Notes under the pieces: generated by a model
Databases searched by the model: none
What the model saw: only the letters and a program-made list of their open reading frames with translations
Told to the model about the DNA's origin: nothing
Shown here: one piece after another, positions 40,101-52,100 of the stretch
Position numbering within the stretch: the first letter of the stretch is position 1
Layout: every line of letters begins with the position of its first letter
Position numbers and translations under genes: made by a program
Origin: Melieria omissa
Taxonomy: Eukaryota; Arthropoda; Insecta; Diptera; Ulidiidae
Direction: 5' to 3'
Assembly (NCBI GenBank): GCA_963971225.1
Contig: OZ020267.1
Coordinates: 153,999,920 to 154,063,919, forward strand
Length of the DNA: 64,000 nucleotides

Positions 40101-43100
40101 GACAAAGCTGTAAACTTAGCATTGGTCAAATGGCTGGTGGAGTGTCGGTGTTGCTGAAATGACAAATGTTTTGACACACGTCAATTAATTGAGTAAAAGC
40201 GTGTAAAAACCCCATAAAAAGAAGTGAGACGAAAGAAGCAAAGCGCGAGCGTGGCGGAAGTCAACCAAATCAACTAACCGAACAAGCGACCAACAAAAGC
40301 CCAAAGCGATCCATTCCCGCTCAACATGAAAGACCATGAATGTCCGATACGCCCAGACGTCACAATAAAATTTACAAGTAATCGGCGCAGCATCGAATGG
40401 GACAGGCCGTGATTTCGATAATACGCGGTTTGAAAGTGTAGAAAATGAGCAGACGAAGGCACTAAGGCGGATGATGACTGTTCGTAATGCGGGTTCAATG
40501 AGGTGACAACTTAATTGATGATGGCCTCGACCCGAACGCGCACGAACACAACTCATAACGATACGCAGAAGCAGGAGGAGTGGAAGAAGACAAGTTGGCA
40601 CGCATTCGAAAATTTATGACAACAAATTAACAAATATGAAACTGTTGAACCTGACAAGAACTGTGCGGCACAAAAACTCGCACATGCTAATTTTTTGTTT
40701 ATTGTTGTAATGAGTGAAAATTTTGATTTTCTGTTAAGTGTCACTAACACATGAGCACAAAGCCAGAAATTTTCAAATTCTGGTGGCTAAATTAAATTAA
40801 AACAATTGTAAAAAGCAGATTGCAACATTGCGAAAACTTTGCACGGTGGCCGACTCGAGGAGAGCCACAACTTTGCTTTGAGCTATTGAAAACGCGTTAG
40901 GCCGCAACAGCTCACGTGTGTTTTTGTGCGGCAAGTGTCAAGTGTGCTGTTGCACAGTGTGTGTTTTGTTTTGAGAGCTGCAGCCACCACTAAAGAACAT
41001 CAGCAAAACTGTTGCAAACATAGCAAAAGCCGCATTCGAAATGTCAAAGTCGCAGCTGGCGTAAGTAGGCGGCAAAAACTTGAACCAAAAAATTGTTCTC
41101 ATAAGAATGCAAACTGATTTCAAGAGGCAAACGCATTAATCCAATTTGTCAGCGCATTATGAAAGTGTAATTTGTGGGCTAACAACCAAACAAACAGCAA
41201 CGCAATTTTATTTATTTGAGACTATTCGCAGCTTGTCCAATCTGGCTCCCGCCGTGTCCAGCGTACAGGGCGCATTTTATTGGCCAATTAATGGGGCAGC
41301 ACGCACTGATGTAAAAGCGCAGCGATGATCATAAACTCTGCCGTGGCACAGTGCCAATGCATACGTGCGTCGGCCGGCCGATTAAGCAGCTCAACAATCT
41401 GTCCATTCAACACCCACCGAACCAGCACTGTCCGCTTGAATTACGAATTGATTCGAAAAGCCGACAATGGAAGTGTTAATTAAGTTTATTTGTTGCAGCA
41501 GCTGTGCCTCAATACAATTTCTGCAGTGTGAAATTGCTTCGCTTTGACGCAAAATCGACTGATTTGCGGTCTTGCAGCTATTTGCTTTCAATACTCTCAC
41601 ACAAGCACAACAAACGAAGAAGATCGTTAAAAGTTGCGTTGAAACAGTTTTGATTTGCAGTGATTTGCGTTTTCGGTTCAAATAGCGGTCAATCATTATT
41701 TTGACTTGAAACTTGCAAAGCTTTCACTTTGCCAACTTTGAAATTGCACAATGAGTCTGCTTACCTTTCAATGGTGCCTTGGCCGGCTGACTGACTTCCA
41801 GTCGTTTGTTGCCGAAGATGCTCTGATGTTTCTTTACAACTGGTGAGCTTTTGCCTTTGACGCTGGCTCCACAGCCAGTAGGTGTACTAACAGCTGTCGA
41901 GGTGGTGGAGGGTGAGCCGGAGGCACTTTGTGGCGTAGAGCGTTTTTCTGTAAAAGCAAAAAATAAAATAAATATTTGAATTACAATTTACAAAATTTGT
42001 TTGTTATAATCGGAATATCGAAATTGTTGTGAAACCAAAACAAAAACCATTTCTTTTGCATACTTTTTGGCTGCAAAACAAATTCAACACATGTTGCTGC
42101 AACATGTAGCAGCCGCGTGGGCAACATTAGAAGAATTTACTACGAAAGCGCAGCGCACTGGACACAGTGTGTGAGTTTATAAATATAAATGCATGGATCT
42201 GAGCTCAGGCCAAGGCTGCAGTGACCACCTACGTTTGAATTTCCGCACAAAGCTGCCACAAGGCATGCTTCGCGGCCAGCCACAAATCCACCGAATAGGG
42301 CTCGTCTTGGCAGTTCGTATTCTTCTGCGCTACAGGACACACTGGACGATCGCTTATCGCACACGTTGTCAATCACGCACTCACTCACTCATTCACGCCG
42401 CTGCGAGAAGTCTACCGACTTGTCGAGGCGGCACCACCACTTTACAACTCTCGAACACGAATAATTTGGAAAATGTTTTCGTTGTACCAAAGCGAGCAAC
42501 ATCAAATTTTTTACATTGACAGATTTGTGTTATTTTTTTATACAAATTTTTTATTTTGTTCTTATTTTCAACAGTTACAATTTTTCCAACTCCGGACAAA
42601 AAAAATAAAGACAGTTTGACATTTAAAGGAATTTAGAAAAATACTGCTTCTCATTTTTATATATTTTTTTTTGTTTCGACAGGGAACTACAAAAGGGGCG
42701 CATTGCTTGTATTGGCAGAGGAAGTCAGTAGGATTGATCAGGCGGCGAGCTTGGCGCGCTGCTAAAGGTCAAACTCCATGAAGCGCATTTCAGGCGTTCA
42801 GGGTTTGTCGCGTTATGGTGTTTCACGCGTTATTCGCGTTGCAATGTTGTATGCTCCATAACACGCGTTTCAAGCGTCAGCTTCTTCTTCTTACGTCAGC
42901 TGATGCTAATTTTCAATTGTGAAACTGCTGATTGATTTCGTTGTGAATTGTGAAAAAGAAAGAAAGAAATGAAATTGCTATACGACGTTATAGACTTTAT
43001 AGAATTTACTGATTTCATTTTAAACACAATAAATGCATATCGAGCATTGCAAAAAATAAAAAAAAAGATTCACTTGAATTCAATTTGTAGCAATTTATCT

Positions 43101-46100
43101 CACAGGAATGAGCAAAATTCGATATACATCGAATAAGCTATCGAATTTCCAGTACAGCGAAGACCACGATTCGTCTGTCAAAGAATTATGCTAATTTTTT
43201 AGGAATTTCTTCCTAAGTGATGCCCTAGAGGCGACCACTTAACCTACCTACCTACCTAGGAATTTCTTCACATTTTATGTTAAAATATGGGATTTTAAAT
43301 GTTTCTTAAATGTATTTAATAGCTTTCGTGTAAAATAAATGCATTCGACTTTTGCGATACCAAAAGTTTGTTATCGGCATTACCATCGCCACAAAATTTA
43401 TGACATCTTTAGGAGCTCTGTCAGCTGTTTGACATCGTTAAGCGCGAAACGCGTGAGAAAGTTGAAAACAGTTCAACTTTTGACGCGTTTCGGGCGTATC
43501 GACGTCAAGTCATGGAGTTTGCATTATACAAACACACTGATTCTACTTTTTCTCGAAACGCAGGAAACGCGAAAAACAACGATACGCTTGAAACGCGCTT
43601 TATGGAGTTTGGGCTTAAGAGAAGCGGATGGCAGTGTCTCCATGCGCTCTGCACAGCCGCAATGCAGAGCAGCAGAAGAGTCAAGAGGGGTCTGGCGGGG
43701 CTGTGGCATTAACACCTGCTGCAAATATTGCGCAATAATATTGTGCGAGCGTGAATTGAATGAGTGTGATGAGTGACGCAGGGGGAGAAAGAGGGTACAC
43801 AGCACAATTCACACAACTCAGACACTCCAACTTGTTGCCTGTCTTGTTAGCGTTCGCGCGACGTTTGGTGTACTTACAAGTTTTTTGTAATTGCTTCGAG
43901 TTAACAATAAAAAGCAATGAGCAGTTAACATGATCTAAAAAATACAAAATCTTCCAGTAGAAAACTTAATTTTACCACATTTATGGCGTTTCGAATTGGC
44001 ATTTAAACTCAAATAACCATAACAGAGAGGGGGGAGAGGGGGGGTCTAGAAAACGAATATAGAAGTTTTTATGGCAAAAAAGTGAAAAGCAGTCAACTCA
44101 ATTGAAACCATAAAATGCACCGGTTCAACAAAGCAATACGACAAAAAAATAAAAATGAACACAATACACAAATTAAAAGAAGATAAACGAGTTGCACAGA
44201 CGCTGCGACATATTAGCGACTTTGACTACAAACGTGTATGTATGTATGTATGTTTATATGTGCAGTTTTCTTTTCAGTATTCTGAAGGTCAATGCCAAAG
44301 TCAGAGTTGAATGGGTGGCTACAGTGTATGTGTGTGTGTGTGTGTTGTTGTTGAATGTGAAAAATTTGTATCACTTTTAGCAAATTATTTTGTTTTCTCT
44401 TTTGAACGCATTGCACGCTACATCGCTGTATAAGTATTTATGTACAATTTTAGTAAATAGTATTATTTAGCGGGAACCAGTAGGCCGCTGGGGAATGGAG
44501 AGAACTCCAAAAACAGAATGGAACACATCGTTTGAGTAGAATCACCACAAATATGGCAAAAGAAGCTCCATTATTAATGAGCGAATGCCTCGTAATTGGC
44601 CACCGGAGGGCGTGGGTTCCGCGATGGCCAATCGACAGCTAACAAAACAGTTTAACAGATTAGCATTTTAAATGCGCACCGCCAAACGCTAAACGCCATC
44701 GACAGTCGCCAATCTTCGGCCGGATCTCCAACCCATTGAACTTGAGTGTGTATGAGTGTGTGTGGGCAGAAAGCTGTTTACGTGCCGCCAACAGACACAA
44801 TTTGCAGTCGACAGATTTTAATGCTGCTGGAAATTTGTTTTGCCGCCGAACTGCGAATTGGCGATAAATTGAAAATTTCATTTAATGCGACGGTTGCAAG
44901 TCAAATTGAGCGGCGAGCACACGCGTTCATACGGGCGGACTGGTGTCCGAGTCACGTTCCCGGCGACGGAGCAACGCGGTGCGAAAACGAATGAATGAAT
45001 GGATTGAGCCAATTTAGCGTCACACAAACAATCCGAGCTTGGCGCGTACAGGCAGCCACAGGTGGCGCCAAGATCAGACTGATGCATGTGTAACATACGT
45101 GTTTGTGTATGTATGTGTGTATGTAACGAGGGCGTTTCAATGGGCCAATTAATGCGAATTAATAGCGTCGAAACATTGAACTCCACTCGCGTACGTTAGC
45201 CGCATAATTGTCATAGTTGGAGGGGAGATTTGTGTCGATTTTTAGACTTTAGACTTTTAACTTATGGCTTTGGATCACCAATCGTAGAATAGCACAAATT
45301 TATTTGCAATAATTCGAATCGGCTGCCTTTTACCATTCCGCCTACAGTAAGGCCCCGCTTTGTGCAATTTGCGCCCGTCGGCAGCAAAATTCGCCATGGC
45401 AGCGCTTCAATTCGCTGGTCAAACGTTGGCGGCATAATTACATACGAAAACTAAAATTATAATTCTGCTTGAAAGAGTCGAGTGGCGCAACGGCGTTGAC
45501 CACATGGACTGTGCTCGAATGGTGGCGGCGTTAGCTGGACGGACTGAGCGTGCGACTGCCTGACTACACATTTGATTAAGCATGCAAGACAGGCTTTGCT
45601 TGATGTCAAACAACAACTACTATGTATAACAATGATGTGCAGTTAAAACAGGAGAGGAGAAATAAAAGCAAAAAGTCAAACATTTGCAAATACTTTGTAC
45701 GTAGAGTGTGTTTGTGTGTGATGTGTGCGTCGCTATGTCATTGTACCGCATCGCATTGAAATGTACGACAGTCATTCTGACTCTTCATTCGAGAAAATGA
45801 GAAATGGCTGAGAACATCGCCGACTAGTTCTGACTTCAAAGTGTACTTGGATTAAGGAATCAATAACAAAATTTGCACACATCACAAAAATCAACAACAA
45901 GTCGCAACGTATAAATGGAAAAAGGAATTTCGAAAGCTGTTGATACCAAAAGAGCGAAATTTTAAATTTCAACTTTGAAACATCAAAACAGAAGGAAACA
46001 CGCCCTTAACCCTTTCGGGACTACTGGGATAATACGTCCCAGCAAGTTTTGAATGCTTCTCAAAACAATTATTCAAATCTTACGACCCATGCAAAATATT

Positions 46101-49100
46101 TTTTCGATTTCAGTGTTCCAGCATAAAAGGATAATTTCAGAATTTGTGAGCATCCAATATTATTTTCTAACTCCAACATTCATAGCATGAGAATATTTAT
46201 ACTGAGAATATTTTGGATTTCAAATTTAAACTCCGTCCCGAAAGGGTTAAATTTAAGCGAATTTAATGAAAATTTAGACAAAAATGTAAAAACGTAAAAT
46301 CTGTGGTTGTAAGGAATAACAGCCAAAGTCGATTTTATGAAGTTTTCAGGAGAGCACTTTTAATTTTTGAATTTTCTTTAGATTACACTAGATAAATTTT
46401 AGACTTTGGGCATAAAACATTCATTTTATGAGCAAAAGCCATAGAATTTTGTGTAGTAGTACATTTGAATAAGACGAATGCAATGGTGGTAATAACTCAA
46501 TTTCGTCCTAACTCGACTTTGGTTGTTATTCCTTACGGCCACAGAATTAATAAATACATCAAGAAAGCGAACGCAGTCACTCCGAATTTAAATTCTTAGC
46601 TCTTGATAGTTTGTACTTAGTGCTTTTTACAATGCAACAGTGAAGCATTACGTTTCCAAAGACTTTTAAAAATTAGTATCTTTCACTCCATCTGAAATTA
46701 GCATAACTTCACAACTCAAAGGCCAAAACTTACTGCCAAAGGCTTATCACAGAAAAGCTTCAAAAGACCCATAAAGATTTCCAGTTCAATCTTTCAAGAA
46801 CTTATCATGCAACAGTTTAACTTTCATAACTCAGCTGCACAATGAAGCAAACAACAAAATACAGTGCGTTTCATAATTATAAGACACTTTACAAATTTTA
46901 CTTTGTGAACATATAAAAATCTTGGTAAGCCCATTGTGTAAGTTCCCTGTATCCAGGTCCAATCATCACGTAATCCTATCTTTAAAGTACCGTTTATTTG
47001 TTGGAAGTTGGCGATGCCAGAATAGTACCGTTAACTTTATGTCGTTCATTCGAATTTTTGCTAAATTTTTGTCGTTTCATAATTATAAGACATCAGTACG
47101 AAAATAGCATTTGACAGGAGTGGATCAAATAATAATATTTATTTTTATTACATCTGCTATCTAATTGATTATTTACAATAATGCCGCGCGGAATTGCGTT
47201 GTTTGTTGAAGAAAGGGGTAAAATTTTGACATACAACATTCTTTAAGTTTAATTTCGAAAAAGATCAACAGAAGTCGATGTGTAATCCGAAATTTTTTGA
47301 AAGATCCTAAAAATTATAATCAACTAAAACGCTCTGGTAGAAAACAGGTACTGTCAAGCCGCGAGCAGAGGCTCATTTTAAAAAATGCATCAAATTCGAC
47401 TGCATCATGCACCCAGTTAGCTGCATTACTGCATACCAAAGTTTCAAAAGCTACAGTCAGGCGCACGCTGAGGCGCTGCCCGCACATTGCACAAGCAAAA
47501 ATGATGAAGGCACCTAAACTTTTGCCTCGCCACGTTCAGGCACGACTGCAATTTGCTGAGGAAAACATGAATACTAACTGGGACATGGTAAGACATAACT
47601 TTAAAGATGTAATGAGCGATGTCCAATCGAATTTTTTTTAAAAGGTTATATTTTCGGACGAAAAAAATGGAACCTCGACGGTCCTGATGGTTACCATTCC
47701 TATTGGAGGATTCTGCGCAAGGAACCCTTGGTTTTTTCAAGACGAAATTTTGGCGGCGGTTCTGTGATGGTGTGGGGTGCATTCACATCAAATAGCACAC
47801 TCGATATACAGTTCACAACTTCATGAATGAATAGCAGCGAGTACATACGAGTACTGGAAAATAGTCTTTTGCCATTTCTTGAGGCAAACAGAGAAAAACC
47901 ATACATTTTTCAACAAGATAATGCTCGTATTCACGTAAGCAACGAAACCAAGCGCTATCTAACTCAATGTTCCGTTGAAGTTTTGAATTGGCCGGCTTGT
48001 TCTCCGGATCTAAATCCTATAGAAAATATTTGGGGAATATTGGTAAAGAAAGTATACGCTAATAATCGGCAGTTTAACAGTACTGTCGAGTTACAATCTG
48101 CCATAGTGTCTGAATGGGCTAATCTCGAAGTTGGCTTATTAAACACGTTCGCCCGATCAATGCAAAAAAGGATGTTTGCTGTTGCGAAAGCTGGTGGAGG
48201 TTCTACAAAATATTAATAATGTTTCTTGTATTTAAATTTTTACTTACAATCGTTTTTTTTTTAATTTTACTTAAAAAAAATCAAAAGTGTCTTATAACTA
48301 TGAAACGGTCGAAAACCATTTTTGTACACAAAATTTTTTTTCATTGAATAAATTGCTATTTTAAGTTTAAAAACTAGTTTTGTTTGTGTTGTAGGTCATT
48401 TGTGTAAAATTTCAGATTCCCAATAGTATTTTTTGTGAAAATATATATAAAAATGTAAGTGTCTTATAATTATGAAACGCACTGTATTACAGACGCCGAA
48501 AAATCCCCCAAGCGGTTTGCAAGATCAACAAGTCTCTCAGTTTGTTCCGTCTAATTTGCACAGGTGCGATGGAAATTCCAAGTATCTTTAATACAGATAA
48601 GAAGTTATTAGTGCTGCGTACTCGCTGCGAACTGTATCGGTGACTTGTCTCCAGTACATTTTTGAACTGTGGGCATGAAACATGGGTTTTAAAATGCGCC
48701 GCAATTTCAAGTTTGTGTTTCTTATATTTGTTTATACCAAATTGCAGCTCAGCAGTGCCGAAGGCGGCTACTTGAGCTATGGACCGGAGTTCAAAGCCAC
48801 TGTGGGCAAGTATCTACTGGCTGGTTATACAAATCTGAGAACTGTAACGAACTATCTTTGGCATCGGTGAAGTTTGGCCCAAGCCTTACCAGCAGTCCAG
48901 TACGAACGTCTACTACGCCGTGGATCCCAACAACTTTCAGCTAATTGTGTGATTTTCTCTTTCCGCAATGACCACTTTATGAAAATTTCCTCAATTTTGT
49001 TCGTCAGGCTGTCAACAGGAATTGTGATCTGCTGAGCGCCGCTATCGAACGCTACACCAACATCATCAAGGCCGCAGCGCAGGGATACATACGCGCCCCG

Positions 49101-52100
49101 AATACGGCCACTGTGCGCACGCTGTCACAGCTGCGCGTCAATCTGACACACCAGTGCGAAGCGTTGCCACATCTGGATATGGATGAGTCATGTGAGTGCC
49201 GCCGCCAATGTGCCTGGTTCAGCTTATCTGCCACTCCGGGCCTATTTTCGCCGCAGATTACTTGTACGGCGACGGCCGTGTGGTTGCCAGCTCCATTTGG
49301 GGCGTTTTGCGCGCTCTGGAGACATTGTCACAGCTATTGGTGCCAATGCCGAACGGCAAAGTGGGTCGCACTCGCGCGAACGCTGCGAAAACCCTCACTA
49401 ATTGCACTGCAATTCTCTCCCTTCCAGCTTCGAATACGCGCAGTGGAGATCAACGACAAGCCGCGTTTCAAGTACCGCGGACTGATGCTGGACTCGGCAC
49501 GGCACTTCGTGAGCAAGACGAAGATTCGGCAGCTGCTCGACGGAATGGCCTACAACAAGCTGAACGTCTTCCACTGGCACATCACCGACGACTCGGCGTT
49601 TCCCTATCGATCGAGGGTCTTTCCCGAACTGGCGCAGGGCGCCTACCGGCCTGAGCTGGCCTACAGCCCGGCGGATGTGGTCGAAGTGGTTGAATACGCG
49701 CGACTACGCGGCATACGCGTGGTGCCCGAATTCGACACGCCCGGTCAGTATGTCAGACTTGAAGCATTCAATTTTACTGACACTTTGCTTGACTGTTTTG
49801 CAGCGCACACCGCGTCTTGGGGCGCCTCACATCCGGAAATTATGACCGACTGCTACGGCGCGAACGCTGGCCAGCGCGGTCCCCTCAATCCCACTAAGCA
49901 GAGCACTTTCGACTTTCTCTACAGGTTTTTCAGGTAGAATGGCACAGTGCCAACCAAAAAGGTCCTACATTAATGTATCCCGAGTACTTTCCAGCGAAAT
50001 CAAAACACTCTTTCCGGACAAATATCTGCATTTGGGCGTCGACGAGGTGGACAGCGCTTGCTGGGAATCCAATCCACAAATACAGCAATACCTCACGGAG
50101 CATGGACTCGACAACGGCGATCTGAGCTACCTGTACCTGGAGCGCTTCTCGGCCAACATTTCGGCCATGGCATGGAAACAGATGGCCTGGCAGGAGGCCA
50201 TGATTGAGAACGGCTTGATGGAGTGGCCCGCCGGCACGATTTCGCAGATCTGGTTCGACTACGCCAACGTAGCGGCCACACTGACCGGCCGTGGCTTCAG
50301 CGTGGTGCGCAGCGACGGCTGGTATTTGTATGTGTTGGCCACGGGCGCCGACTGGGAGAAATTCTACGACGTGCAGCCGACAGCCTTCACAGGCAGTGCC
50401 ACGCAGAAGCAGCGTGTGATCGGCGGCGAGGCGTGTCTGTGGAGCGAGTGGCTCAACGAGCACAACGTGGTGCCCACCACGTTCCCACGTGTCAGCGCTG
50501 TAGCGGAGCGCTTGTGGTCGAATCCAGCAACGGGAAATGCGGCTGCTGCCCGAACTCGCCTGGAGGAGCACAACTGCCGCATGATCTATCGCGGCATTGA
50601 GGCGCGCCCGGCAAACGGTTTTGGACTCTGTTAACTCACTGATTTTTGTCAAATGGCTTAAATTCGAAATAAATGCAGACTTACGTGTTAGCGCGATCGC
50701 AGCGGGTTTTGTGCGTGCCGAGGTGCCTTTGGCCGTCTGCTGAGCTTTGGGCGGTGGGCCCAGGTCTGTGGGCGATATGCTCAGGTTGCGTACATCGCGC
50801 TTCTTGGCAGCTCCTGCAATGACAACAAACAAAAACAAATGCTGTATTAAGTAGTTTAATTACTGCGCGTGATTTATTGCCGCCCATTAGGAAGTGCAAA
50901 CAACACCAACAACTAAAAACAAACTTGAGTACAATTTTCTACATTCATGCAAAATCACGTACGCACACTTTTCGTGCAGATACCAATATGCAAAATCCCA
51001 CTAAATTACAATGAAATCATTTTGCATGTCTTTCTCTGTTATTAAAAAACAAACGCGGAGAGTCCGAAGAGGCAGCAGGAACAGGGCCGTAGCCAAAAAA
51101 CGTTTCTACATATTCCTAGGCGATATGGATGCGGTACTGAGATCGGCTCAGATTATGCCAAAAGAAAGACTTAACATTTAATTTGTGTGATATTTCAAAT
51201 TTACATTTCAAGACCCACTACTGTGAGCAGTCTGTGTCCAAGGCGCACAAGCAGACTTCGCTAATCCTCCTCCGCCATGGCCCTGTGTCCGCATGCCGAC
51301 GTGCGCATTCCTGTAGTTGGCGCACAATCTCCATTAACTCGCCAGCTCGCCCCCCTCCTCGGACATAGTTCATCGGTTTATGTGTGGAACGTGACCATTT
51401 TTCCGGCCGGCGATTAAGTTGAGTAGGAGTTAAGTCGCTTATGGCCACAGTGTGTTTGCCTCAATTTCCTGTTCGCTTTCTGCCGCGGCATCAAAGCGAA
51501 ACGTCAGCAGGATGTTTATGCAGCGCAATGCGCGGCAGCGCACTTTCCGTCGGTACATCGCTTTGCAAATAAATTTCGGAGAAGTTTGACAGAAAAAAAA
51601 AACGCTGCACCCGCGACTGCAGTTTCTTGTTTTTTTGGAAGCATTTCGGCGGTTGACAATTGCAAGGGAGAAGGCTGTATTTTCATCAAAATTTTTCAAA
51701 CTACAACAACACACATACAACTACAAAGGCACAAAAATATGATTTGATTTAATTGCGCTGCGTTTACACTTTGAAAGCGTTTCACAACGGTCGCATTTCG
51801 CATTTCTACTGCTTTTCTACTCTTCTCACGCGTCCGCCGTTCCGCTTCATGTGCACACGTTCACTTTCAGCGCATGCAATTTTATTTTATTTTTTATTTG
51901 CACTGCTTGCTAATTGCACTTAAAGCTGCAATCCCGCAATTTGCGCGATTTAACGCGTTTTATCGCGCAGCCATTTCTCCACTTGCAAAGCGTTGTCTAC
52001 TGGTGGCGCATCTGCAAAAGAGCGTTTGGGCTTTAAGAGAGCAACCAAAGTGGCAGAGGGTCTACTGTGAAATTTTCGTTTTGTACACAATAACAAAACT

